Part shown: piece after piece, positions 21,848-33,424 of the stretch
Position numbering within the stretch: position 1 is the first letter of the stretch
Layout: each line of letters starts with the position of its first letter
Assembly: GCA_023374045.1 (NCBI GenBank)
Contig: CM041781.1
Location: 147,986,982 to 148,050,981 of the forward strand
Reading direction: 5' to 3'
Source: Limonium bicolor
Taxonomy: Eukaryota; Streptophyta; Magnoliopsida; Caryophyllales; Plumbaginaceae
Length of the DNA: 64,000 nucleotides
The notes under the pieces: model-generated
Databases searched by the model: none
Seen by the model: only the letters and a program-made list of their open reading frames with translations
Told to the model about the DNA's origin: nothing
Position numbers and translations under genes: made by a program

Positions 21848-23878
21848 TGTGAGCCTCGATTTTAAACCCTATCCTATGTTGATTAAAGTTGATTGGGATC
21901 TAACCGGGTTTTAGGTCCACTTATAACCTAAGATTAATAACCATGTTATAAAACAATAATTATTAAAACCTAAGCTAGCTCACTGGAACCTATTATGAGT
22001 CGCCACCTAATTTTACCTAGATCAAATTAGAAAGGAGAGTCGGGTTCGGGGGGGGGCTTGATATTCGACTTAATTAGGGTTCAAATTACTTTCATTACCC
22101 TTCCTAGGTCGTTTTTCCTCTACTTGATTCGTTTACGGCTTTCTACAAAGTTGTTTTTAACCTAGGTGCGCGCTTTTTTTTTTTTTTAACGTTTTTTGAC
22201 AGAAAATAAAGTGAAATTGAAAGTTACCTAAACTATGGTTTCGAAGGCAGAATTAGGTCAAATTTTTATTCCGTCCGTGGCCACGGACCTAATGTCCGAA
22301 CCCACGGACCCCAGTTAACCTAATTACACAAAAAGGTCAAATTTAAACAGAAACGAGATTTTGAAAAGTTCGGGGCCACGGACAGGACGTCCGTGGGCCC
22401 GGACATGTTTTATAAAAACCTAACTTTCGAAAATAAAAATATCCCGCCACCGTCCGGGGCGTCCGGCTTTCGGACAGAGCGTCCGGGACCCCGGACATAG
22501 CGTCCGTGGGTGCGGACCGACCTCGGACGGCGGCGTTAAGGCTGTTCCCGGCGGTGTTTTTGGCTCAAAATTTATGGGTACGTAGCCTGAAAGATTCTAA
22601 ACATGTTAGTGATCAAAAGTTTTCAATTTGACTACGAATTAAGGACGAAACTTATTGAACAAGTTAGTGGACAGAAACGCAAACAAACTTTAATTCAGAA
22701 GCAAAGAAAAGTCAGTTCGAATAAGAATTTCAACCAGAAGCGTATTGTGATCAGTGGAGTTAAAGAATTCGAATTCTAACCTGTTTTAGCTTCGGGATTT
22801 GGTTGTTCCTTCACGTCGGGAAACTTCGAACGCGTCGTTGGTAGCCGATCGGTTCAGCTTCGACCCGAGTTTCTGATTTCTTCTTCCTTGTATGATTAAG
22901 GACGGTTTGCTTCTGTTTTTGTGATGTTTTGGTGCTTGGAAGTTCAATAGGAGAAGAAAGGATGAGTTTTGGTGATTTTGGGGTGATTTCTACAGTGTTT
23001 CGGTATTGATTTGAGGCTTGGAAGTGTAAAAACGTGGGAAGAAGGTTTGTGGCTGTGTTCTCTGACTTTGGAGGTGTTCTCCCCTGCCCTAGTTCGTTTT
23101 GGGGGGTCCTTTTATAGAAAGAGCATGGTCAAATTGATAAAGCAAGATCTTTATCTAAAAGACTGATTTTGTGCTCTAAGGGAATCTGATTTTTTAGAAT
23201 ATGTTGCAAGCCGATAAAAATTATGAAAATTTAACTGAAGGTAAAGAATGATTTTTAGGAATTTTGAGAGTTGGAATCGGATTAGTTTGATAAATAATCG
23301 AATAGATAAAAATCTCACAATCTCGAATCTCACATAATTCATAACTTATTATTGGAAAGTCGAAATAACGAAATTCCAACGGCATTATTCTCTAAATATC
23401 ATCCTCTATCTTGTATTAAAATTTCATGACATTTTGTTTTGATTTCGGTATTTTCCAAAGGAGAGAGAAAGTTGAAAAAATGATTGAATTTCTCTTTTAA
23501 ATTTTGGGCTAAGGTTCCAAATAAGATAATTTCAGGTTTATGACTGTATGTAGTCATGCTAACCATGTGACAATTTTATTTTAATTTTGGAAACCTTTTA
23601 ATTTCTATTTTGAGGCTATTTCATGTGTTAATTATTAGCTTATAATATGAATTAAAAGCTAAATTTCCAGAATAAATATTATCAGAAAATCATGAAATAC
23701 CTTTCATAATGACTATGATATTTGGAAGTGTTTGGAGATAATGAACAAGTCATATGAAAATAGAAAATCCCGAGAATGTCCTTGGAAAATCCTACATTGG
23801 TGCATTTTGACCACTTTGCCCTTGTAACACGTATGCCTTAGAAACTACTCGGGGGGGGTTGAAATTTGGGGTATAACA
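21848..23878 (-). repeat. LTR 4 (middle LTR of the array, 2031 bp)
   Basis: Shared by the two internals: a primer-binding site on its left and a polypurine tract (gattgcccccc in plus sense) on its right. TATA box at 23108-23116 (minus). Variants of the 'b' type. Confidence 0.9.
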
Positions 23879-23984
23879 GATTGCCCCCCGTCAACTAGGC
23901 TTTGTAATGAAGATGAAAAGACTAGTTGATGCCTGAGTGACCCAAAATTTTGGATCTTAAAAGACCCTATATGCAGATTGTGTC

Positions 23985-24478
23985 GAGCTATTCTGAGGCG
24001 CTGACCACCTAAAGTGATGAAAATGATGTCAAGCTATTCTAAGGCGTTGACTACCTAAAATGAAAATGATGTCAAGCTATTCTAAGGCGTTGACTACCTA
24101 AAATGATGAGAATGGAGTAATGTCAAGCGATTCTAAGGCGTTGACAACCTAAAAGACGAAGTAATGTCAAGCGATTCTAAGGCGTTGACAACCTAAAAGA
24201 CGAAGTAATGTCAAGCGATTCTAAGGCGTTGACAACCTAAAAGACGAAGTAATGTCAAGCGATTCTAAGGCGTTGACAACCTAAAAGACGAAGTAATGTC
24301 AAGCGATTCTAAGGCGTTGACAACCTAAAAGACGAAGTAATGTCAAGCGATTCTAAGGCGTTGACAACCTAAAAGACGAAGTAATGTCAAGCGATTCTAA
24401 GGCGTTGACAACCTAAAAGACGAAGTAATGTCAAGCGATTCTAAGGCGTTGACAACCTAAAAGATGAAGAGAAGTAAT
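23985..24478. repeat. 44-bp minisatellite, internal B
   Basis: Eight regular units, all with the consensus ggcgttgac. It lacks the two unit variants of copies 1 and A and ends with a unique agatgaagagaag junction. Confidence 0.9.
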
Positions 24479-25953
24479 GTGTAGATGCAAGAATGTTGAT
24501 GATGCTCGGATGCTTCTGGGGACCGAAACCCGTGCCAATGCTCCTGGCTGGACCCAATGTGGACTTATTGCCATCGCCCCCCAAGCCGGTGTGCAGGGAT
24601 AACTCCTGGTAAAAACCTTGGGGGCTTATTGCCTTTGCCCACCATTTGTTGATCCCGAAAATAAGTTGACATCGCAAAAGGAGGATTTATTGCCATCACC
24701 TCGCCAACTTTTCTGTCGCCAGGTCTTGTGACGCGCCTGGATAATGCAGATGGATGATATGAAGATGATGCAAATGAAAGTGATGCAAATGTAGATGATG
24801 AAAATGATGCAAATGAAAGTGATGCAAATGTAGATGATGAAAATGAAAGTGATGCAAATGTAGATGATGAAAATGATGAAAATGATATGGATGATATGAA
24901 AATGACGTTCGGATGCTTCTGGGGACCGAAACCCGTTCCAATGCTCCTTGTTGGTATACTATGGGGACTTATTGCCTCTGCCCACCAACTGGGGTGTTGG
25001 GATAACTTCTAGATTACCAAGGGGACTTATTGCCACTGCCCACTAGTTGTTTCTCCCAAGAAGTTGACATGAAGATGGGGACTTATTGCCTCTGCCCCGC
25101 CAACTTAGATCGCGCTCCGTCTCGTACCTGTCTCGCACTGAAGATGATACTAGGTCTCGTACTGGTCTCGCACTAGATGATGACGCTCGGTCTCTCACTG
25201 ATGAAGATGCATGGTCTCGCACTGAAGAAAATGATGGGTCTCGCACTGAAGAAAATGGTGGGTCTCGCACTGAAGTCTCATACTAAATGGATGAAGAAGA
25301 AAAAGCGGATTTCGCATTGATTCTGGGTCTCGCGCTGAATGAAGATGCCGGGTCTCGTACTAAAGTCTTGAAAATGATGGGTCTCGAACTAAGAATGGAT
25401 CGGAAAGATAATGGTCTCGTGCAAATGATGAAAACTGATTACTAGAGTGCCAAACATGGCAATGATGATAAGATGTATGCAATCACAATATATGAAGGAT
25501 ACTCGTTCAAAATAGGAAACTGTTGGAAAAGGTGCCAAACTTGGCGATGTTGAGGTGTTATGCAAAAGTTGTAAAATGCAACTAAAGTGTTTGTTGGAAG
25601 CTTGCCAAAACAAGGAACTGTTGAAAAATGTGCCAAACATGGCAATGCTTGAGAAAACTCTACTGAAAAAAAAGAAAGTGAAATGATCATTTCCTGACTA
25701 AAAATTTCATATCTACAATTTGTTTCTTAAGAAATGAACATGCCGCTGGTGGAAGTGTGTGGTGTTTGTTGTGGTGTTAAAGGCTTTTCCGGTGTTCAGG
25801 ATTTGCGATAGACCTGGGATCAGGCTATGATTTTGGATGGTGGTCTGGGTTATGATGGGCCTGATGTTTTTGTGGAGGTAAGGCCAATGACAGGCTTGAG
25901 GTGGAATGGTGGTGGTGATGTTTGAGCTCTGGGTTCGAATTGGTGTTGTCATA
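24479..25953. repeat. Internal B minisatellite region
   Basis: As 2335-3807, with internal-B-specific substitutions (tgtctcgcactg, ctgtcgcc, ccccccaagcc). No gene supported. Confidence 0.65.
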
Positions 25954-26049
25954 GCAATTGTTGGAACCAACAATTGCCCCAGTACTTTTCCCTTAAGACA
26001 ATCTGAGCTAGAGTTCATGGCAATCGATCGGAACGATCGATTGCCACCC
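25954..26049. other. Twin hairpins with ATTGCCCC motifs, internal B
   Basis: Hairpins at 25954-25977 and 26019-26045, arms unchanged; the second is followed by accccagta (one extra base). Confidence 0.7.
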
Positions 26050-26279
26050 CAGTATTTTCTTTTATTAAACATGCGAACGAGTCTCGTCCTTACAGGGTCA
26101 AGGCTTATGTTTTTATGTGGTGCTTCCTAACCTACACGGCGTGTTGTGATGCTTGCACTCTTCCTTACCTATGGTCACAACTTCTAGACCATTGAAATCG
26201 ATATTTGACGGATTTACGCATTTGATCTGTACTTTCACGTGATTGGACACACAACTATCAAGTCGGAAGTCTTTAAAGC

Positions 26280-26749
26280 TTATAACGTGGCCATGGGGTG
26301 TGATGAAGGACAACGGGACCATGGAGGGATATTTGAGGTATGTGGAGCTTAAGTGGGTGACCAAAGCTGCAACTTGCGTCTTCTCTCGGATTCACCTTCC
26401 TTGTCTTGAAGTCGTCTAGCTGCTTTGTGCTGACGTTGTTTTCGAGCTTTCTGGACTTGGACTTTTGTCCTTCACACCATTTCTCTTTTCTTTGTCATTT
26501 GAATTTCTTCGAGGCACTTCGGGATTGCCTTTTTGTTTTATCCTTTCTTGACTTTGCCTTCGGGGTTCTTGTGTTTCCCGGCTTTGGGCTTCGAGAGCTA
26601 TTTTGATGTGAGCTCTTTTGATCCTGTGTCACTCTGGGACCATTTGCGGATCGCTTCGTCATGCTGATAGTAGCATTGCTTCTTTGGACTGATGAGAATG
26701 TTATCTGAGAGTCGGGCTCCTCACTTCCTTTGGTCACTGGGTCGGACAT
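26280..26749 (-). pseudogene. Basic-protein frame, broken (internal B)
   Basis: Begins like the 157-residue frames of the other copies (MSDPVTKGSEEPDSQ at 26749), then loses frame near 26500 after about 80 residues by an indel in a T-run. Confidence 0.4.
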
Positions 26750-27574
26750 TCATCATTGGCTGGATTATTTTGTGGAGCTCATATATATTGAAAAAGGGAT
26801 ATACGAAAGGCTCAACGGGGGTGCCTAGGGTTTAATGATAGGGTTTACAAGCTTTTGGCTATGTGGTGCTGTACCTAGGTGCTTCGTCATCCTTGATAGT
26901 GTGTATTTGTTCTTTGTTACTTTTCGCAGATCTAAGAGTAAATTTACAAATTATCTCCTTCGGTCGGAGTTATGCCGTTTACCACCTTTGAACGTGGTCT
27001 CACCGGAGTCGTGTAAAAATGACACGCTCTTTCACTCATGGTTTTTCCGCTCAAGACACTCTCGCGAATTTCACTCAGAGACTAGTTCACACGTTTAAAC
27101 AAAATATTCGAAGACAATGATTCAAAACTCAGATTGCCCCCAGTATTGATTTGGGGTTTGTGACAACAGTTTGATAGATGTGGGCCTTGAACCTCATTGT
27201 GGGTTGTTTGGATATTATGTGGTGAGTTGTGGTGTTTGGTTAGGCATGTTCAAATTTTTAGAAACAAGAGACAAGCCGTTCCATTGCATAGTCAGAAAAT
27301 GATTACTTCGTGAGTGCTTTTTTTTTTAAGTTTTTCGAATAAACGAATGATGCTTTGTACAAAAATTATGAAAAGGAACTATGTTTTATTCAACAAAAAG
27401 AATAATGTTGGAAATTACAAACTCAGGAAAACTACCGAAAATGATTCAAGGGAACTAACTACTACAAAAGTTGAAAGACAACTAATCAAGAAAAGAAATG
27501 CATTTAATGAGAAAAACACTAAAAAAAAACATTTCTGATGATGCCTGGGCACGCGTGCCCTACGCTCCCCACCA

Positions 27575-28224
27575 TGTTCTTAGAATTGGAGCCTTGGTCA
27601 ATCAGATCCTGGATTCTGTGTTGTAGGGCTCTGCAGTGGTCAGTGTCGTGACCGGGCAGCTGATGAAAGTGACAAAATTGATTAAGATCCTTCCCCAAAT
27701 GAGTAGTTCCTGGCCTCAGGCGAGCGGCGGTTGCATCGGATATCTTCCTCGAAGCTCCTCAAGTGCTTGTCTTGGTGTTCGCCGATGTCTGTAAACTCTC
27801 TCTGTCGAGAACTCCGTCGGGAGGGTTCTACTGTCCCAACGCCAACCAGGTCCTCTTGACTGTCGATCACTGCCCTCCTCATGTTGCCTGGTTCTCTTAT
27901 GGTGCAGCTTTGGATGCAAGTTGCTGCTCCTGGTTGTCTGATCACTTTCCTAAGTTCTGTAGCAATTTCTTTGACATTCTCCTCCGATCCTCGGACCCTA
28001 ATGGAGCCAACTTCAATGCAATCATAAAGGGTGTTGAGAAGCCTGTCCACTAACTCATCCCGAGCTTGACGCTCGGACTCGAGGGAAAGAGCCTTTGCTT
28101 TCAACTCTTCGATAACAGCAACGTAGTTAGATTCCACGGCGTCCATGGCAGCACTATGCCTCTGCTCCATGGCTTCAATGGTGGCCATGTGCTTTTGTTC
28201 CAAAATTGCGAGCTGGGCTTCCAT
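27575..28224 (-). pseudogene. gag-like gene (internal B)
   Basis: From Met at 28224 a single frame runs 180 residues through the coiled coil, the linker (GSEENVKEIATELRKVIRQ) and into the basic region, then is shifted before the zinc-knuckle-like motif, which is still readable in another frame around 27630-27670. This shows that the coiled coil and the VIRQPG region were one gene. Confidence 0.65.
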
Positions 28225-29437
28225 GTCGATTGGACCGCACTTAGGACTTGAGTCTACCTGTGTTCAAGGTGTCCATTATTAGCTAAAAAAAGGTGGGCTG
28301 AAAGATACTAAGGTGAGAATGACGCTTCACGAGATAGATCAAAACAGACTTAGGCTGAAAGCGAGTGGGCCAGGATACCTAGAGAATGAGGTGTTTGGGC
28401 TGGAGATCTCTCAGACTATGAACTGGAATTTGGACTGAAATGTAAACAGATGGCTTTGATTGGGCCTGAGAGATAACACCTAGATCTAGGGGTTTGGACC
28501 AGGGCCCGAAATAGAAGTCTACCTAGACTAGAATGAGCCCTTGGGCCGGAATGTGTTTGGGCCTGGAGTAAAGCACATGGGCTGGAATGGTCCCTAAATC
28601 ACAAATGGGCCTAACTTTCTTTGGGCCAGAGAAGATGGTTGCTAAGGAGAAAAAGATTTTATTTTTAGAACTTGTGGGTTATTTCAAGTTCAGGTGGATT
28701 TTTTTTTTGGGCTAGAACTAATTGGATAATTCAAATTGGGCCAGAAGAGAAATCACCTAAGTCTAAGCTTTTGGGCCGAAGCCCGAATGACTCACATATT
28801 AAACCAAACAGGACCTCTAGGCCGCAAACAAGCAGAGCCGCCAATTCGGGTTGGGCTAGGTTGATGTAGGAGAAGTTCCTATCAATCTCTAGGCTGGGTG
28901 TGGGCCGATCATACAAGCAAACAAGGCCCACACAAATTCAACATGTCCTCACTTGGCGTTTAAATCAAACTGGGTATGGATCGATCCGGAGAGGTGCTTG
29001 GGGCATGGCCCAGGTCACCTCAAAGGAATAGGGCTTGCACGCTATTCTCGTTGGGCTTCCCCACTTTTTTCACATCACCTGAAGGTGTGCGTCTGCGGCC
29101 GGGTCTTTGACTGACCAAACAATGGGCTAGGTAAGGACACTGCCAGGAAAACGCTTGGGGCTAAGGCCCAGGTATTAAGGGGATGTGGTTAGACGACATC
29201 CTCCTCTTTTCCCCCGCTTATTCACATCACCTAAAAGGTGTGAGTCCATGACAGGGGACCTCAAACGGGTCCCGGGATGAAATCAGTTTAGGTGGACCCT
29301 CGCTCTCATATGATGCAGGGGTGCAAAAATTTAAAGTGCGCACGAAAGTAAACAACAAAGTAACGAAAGCCATAAATAAACAATTTTTCAAGTTAAGCCC
29401 TCTTTCTTAAAATTAAACAAGTTAAAATTAAGAATTA
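28225..29437 (-). other. 5' leader, internal B (non-coding)
   Basis: Equivalent to 6078-7293. No gene. Primer-binding site follows at 29438-29455. Confidence 0.5.
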
Positions 29438-29458
29438 TCCCCAGCAGAGTCGCCAGTC

Positions 29459-31482
29459 TGTGAGCCTCGATTTTAAACCCTATCCTATGTTGATTAAAGT
29501 TGATTGGGATCTAACGGGTTTTAGGTCCACTTAAACCTAAGATTAATAACCATGTTAAAAAAATAATTATTAAAACCTAAGCTAGCTCACTGGAACCTAT
29601 TATGAGTCGCCACCTAATTTTTACCTAGATCAAATTAGAAAAGGAGAGTTCGGGTTCGGGGCTTGATATTCGACTTAATTAGGGTTCAAATTACTTTCAT
29701 TACCCTTCCTAGGTCGTTTTTCCTCTACTTGATTCGTTTACGGCTTTCTACAAGTTGTTTTTAACCTAGGTGCGCGCTTCTGTTTTTTTTTATTTTTTAA
29801 CGTTTTTTGACAGAAAATTAAAGTGAAATTGAAAGTTACCTAAACTAGGGTTTCGAAGGCAGAATTAGGTCAAATTTTATTCCGTCCGTGGCCACGGACC
29901 TAATGTCCGAAAACGGACCCCAGTTAACCTAATTACACAAAAAGGTCAAATTTAAACAGAAACGAGATTTTGAAAAGTCCGGGGCCACGGACAGGACGTC
30001 CGTGGGCCCGGACATGTTTTAAAAACCTAACTTTCGAAAATAAAAATATCCCGCCACCATCCGGGGGCGTCCGGCTTCGGACAGAGCGTCCGGGACCCCG
30101 GACATAGCGTCCGTGGGTGCGGACCGACCTCGGACGGCGGCGTTAAGGCTGTTCCCGGCGGTGTTTTTGGCTCAAAATTTATGGGTACGTAGCCTGAAAG
30201 ATTCTAAACATGTTAGTGATCAAAAGTTTTCAATTTGACTACGAATTAAGGACGAAAACTTATTGAACAAGTTAGTGGACAGAAACGCAAACAAACTTTA
30301 ATTCAGAAGCAAAAAAAAGTCAGTTCGAATAAGAATTTCAACCAGAAGCGTATTGTGATCAGTGGAGTTAAAGAATTCGAATTCTAACCTGTTTTGGCTT
30401 CGGGATTTGGTTGTTCCTTCACGTCGGGAAACTTCGAACGCGTCGTTGGTAGCCGATCCGGTTCAGCTTCGACCCGAGTTTCTGATTTCTTCCCTTGTAT
30501 GATTAAGGCGGTTGGTGTTCTGTTTTTGTGATGTTTTGGTGCTTGGAAGTTCAATAGGAGAAGAAAGGATGATTTTTTGGTGATTTTGGGGTGATTTCTA
30601 CAGTGTTTCGGTATTGATTTGAGGCTTGGAAGTGTAAAAAACGTGGGAAGAAGGTTTGTGGCTGTGTTCTCTGACTTTGGAGGTGTTCCCCTGCCCTAGT
30701 TCGTTTTTTGGGGGGTCCTTTTATAGAAAGAGCATGGTCAAATTGATAAAGCAAGATCTTTATCTAAAGACTGATTTTGTGCTCTAAGGGAATCTGATTT
30801 TTTAGAATATGTTGCAAGCCGATAAAAATTATGGAAATTTAACTGAAGTAAAGAATGATTTTTAGGAATTTTGAGAGTTGGAATCGGATTAGTTTGATAA
30901 ATAATCGAATAGATAAAATCTCACAATCTCGAATCTCACATAATTCATAACTTATTATTGGAAAGTCGAAAAACGAAATTCCAACGGCATTTATTCTCTA
31001 AATATCATCCTCTATCTTGTATTAAAATTTCATGACATTTGTTTTGATTTCGGTATTTTCCAAAGGAGAGAGAAAAGTTGCAAAAATGATTGAATTTCTC
31101 TTTTAAATTTGGGCTAAGGTTCCAAATAAGATAATTTCAGGTTTATGACTGTATTAGTCATGCTAACAATGTGACATTTTATTTAATTTTGGAAAACCTT
31201 TTAATTTCTATTTTGAGGCTATTTCATGTGTTATATTATTAGCTTATAATATGAATTAAAAGCTAAATTTCCAGAATAAATATTATCAGAAAATCATGAA
31301 ATACCTTTCATAATTACTATGATATTTGGAAGTGTTTGGAGATAATGAACAAGTCATATGAAAATAGAAAATCCCGAGAATGTCCTTGGAAAATCCTACA
31401 TTGGTGCATTTTGACCACTTTGCCCCTTGTAACACGTATGCCTTAGAAACTACTCCGGGGGGTTGAAATTTTGGGTATAACA
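29459..31482 (-). repeat. LTR 5 (5' LTR of the array, 2024 bp)
   Basis: Complete TG...CA LTR, TATA box at 30717-30725 (minus), palindrome block about 29882-30140. Followed at once by the ATATC duplication. Confidence 0.9.
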
Positions 31483-31487
31483 ATATC

Positions 31488-32820
31488 ATTATCACTGCAC
31501 ATTGACTCACAATTCATTATCCACGTACTATATTTGACGTGACACATACATATCATGAACTATCATCATGATTAATCCATGATTGGTCATGGCTGCTCCA
31601 CGATCAGCATGCACTCATGTTATGTTCATTATGACGACTCATGCTTGGTTGTACGCTGCTGTTGTTGAACAAAAGAATAGAATGAAAAAGCAAATGAGAA
31701 TTAAGAATGACTAACAATATAATAACTAATAGTTATGATACTGCTAGATATATAACTGATTGATATCGGCGCTGAGGAGTTTAAGAATGGCTACTGCTAT
31801 CGTGCTAGGGTTTCGATATGCTTCCACGCCGGGATTAGAGGCTGACGCCTCTCTTTTCCTTCAGTAACGTAATACTCCACCGATCACCACTCTCACCACC
31901 ATCGAACAACCACTAGACCACCATCAACGCACCACTTCACCATTAATCCATCGACAATCATTCATCCACACCGTTGCTGAACCGGAACGACAAGCACAAA
32001 AACAGAACAGGGATCCAGAGTCTACTTGCTAACTGGAGTTTTCTCTACCCTTTTTCTTATTTTGTTTAATGTCATTCTTTGTTGTTTCTGTTATTTTTAG
32101 AGTCATGTTAGCGTAGTTAGTTAAGCTCCCCGGATTGGGGTAGCAAACCGGATCTTTATATTTATTTTGCAATCTTTTTACTAATTCAATAATGCAGTAG
32201 TTTAATTCCAGTTCTTCACGCGCTTTAATTCTCTAGCTAATTATTAAAGCTATATTTGTAGTTTTCTAATCAACACGCGAGAGCTGAGATAGATAACAAG
32301 ACATAGGAATTAAACCTGATTAACGACTAGAAGCGTGATCCTGCCTATAGGTTAATCGGTCTCAAATAGAAACTGTTATTTATGCGATTAGTTGTGTCCG
32401 GATTAGAGCATTAGTCTGCTGCTAGTTCTAGCAACCGGTTAGGATTCGTTAGACTTAGCCGTTGACGAATTAATTATAGTTTCTGAGTTTATTGCAGAAT
32501 AGGGAAGAGTTTATTAATAGATTAGAAGTGAAGAGTTGCAGAACAATCCAGGGTGCTTCCATTTGTTTAGAGTTTTACATTTTATTTATTTGTTTAGTTT
32601 ATTTTACTGTTTTATTATTTTATGTTAGTTTGTTGAGTTATTTTTTTCATTAAATTAAGTAAACCTGAAAAAGTGACGTTTCCTGTTTTCTTAGTTTAGT
32701 TTCTTAGTTAGTAAATAAATTGTCAATTAATTGAACGAGGTCCCTGAGATCGACAACCCCCACTCAATTCACTATTCCGCAAAATGATAGGTACACTGCC
32801 TAGGTAGAAGTATAGTAACA
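31488..32820 (+). repeat. LTR, right piece (continuation of 14043-14228)
   Basis: Joining 14043-14228 to this piece gives an LTR of about 1.5 kb with TG start and a CA end at 32820 (atagtaaca). The last ~100 bases (ccctgagatcgacaacccc) resemble the U5 end of Athila/Tat-type LTRs. The exact right edge is judged from the CA and from the start of AlkB homology three bases later. Confidence 0.55.
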
Positions 32821-32822
32821 AT

Positions 32823-33302
32823 TGGAATCCTTATACCAAGACATACCAAGAGACACAAATACAAGACGGAGCGACGCCACCGACAACACCCCCAGCATTT
32901 CAGGCACTTGTCACACAATCAGTAGAACTTGCACGACAATGCGAATGTGATCCGATCCCCACACTTGAAGCGGACCTGTGTATCGTCAACTTCTATGAGA
33001 AAGAAGGACGACTTGGGTTACACCAAGACAAGGACGAGACAGTGTAATCTCTTGAACAAGGAGTGCCCTTAGTGTCTTGGTCTATTGGTGATGACGCCGT
33101 ATTTATGTATAGCGAGCAGAAGCGTGTGGACCTCGCACAGAAACTGGTATTGAGATCAGGAGATGTCCTAATCATGGGTGGAAAATCTAGGATGCTGTAT
33201 CACGGGATCAACAAGATCAAGTTGAATACGGCACCGCTGGCAATAATCAATGCCACACACATGAAACCAGGACACCTGAACCTTACCTTTAGGAAGTATT
33301 AA
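32823..33302 (+). pseudogene. AlkB-like 2-oxoglutarate/Fe(II) dioxygenase, C-terminal fragment
   Basis: One frame from a Trp codon near 32824 (WNPYTKTYQE) to the stop after LTFRKY at 33300-33302 resembles plant ALKBH1-type proteins. Seen: the Fe-binding HxD in RLGLHQDKDE, SGDVLIMGGKSRMLYHG with the distal His, and the C-terminal LNLTFRKY. Known role of the family: oxidative demethylation of alkylated nucleic acids. Broken: an in-frame TAA follows DETV (about 33045). The first Arg of the family's RxNLTxR 2-oxoglutarate motif is His here (GHLNLTF). No N-terminus. No intron interrupts 480 bases, which suits a retrocopy, a single large exon or a transposon-captured gene. A possible poly(A) signal (aataaa, 33372-33377) lies in the 70 bases after the stop. 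Confidence 0.75.
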
Positions 33303-33424
33303 ATTCATAGTATCATGTAATGTATTAGTAACGTGTAGTAGAGACACGGTATGTATGATGGTTGGTTTATCAATAAAGAGCAGTGTTGATTTAAATTCCA
33401 CTTGTGTCCACCATCAATACTTAT

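Larger units (their letters stand above)
14224..31487 (-). mobile_element. Tandem three-LTR, two-internal array of the Ogre/Tat-like element, TSD ATATC
   Basis: Order on the plus strand: TSD atatc (14224-14228), LTR 3 (14229-16274), internal A (16275-21847), LTR 4 (21848-23878), internal B (23879-29458), LTR 5 (29459-31482), TSD atatc (31483-31487). The outer LTR ends are exact TG/CA termini and the duplications are identical. Single insertions have two LTRs, so this structure implies unequal LTR-LTR recombination, or integration of a tandem form, at one target. Internal A is more like copy 1 (1732-7314) than like internal B. Confidence 0.9.

Noticed and set aside
32823..33302. Possibility that the AlkB segment is a plant RNA virus domain
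   Set aside because: The surrounding motifs (RLGLHQDKDE, GGKSRMLYHG, LNLTFRKY) fit plant ALKBH1-type proteins better, and no viral replicase motifs flank it.
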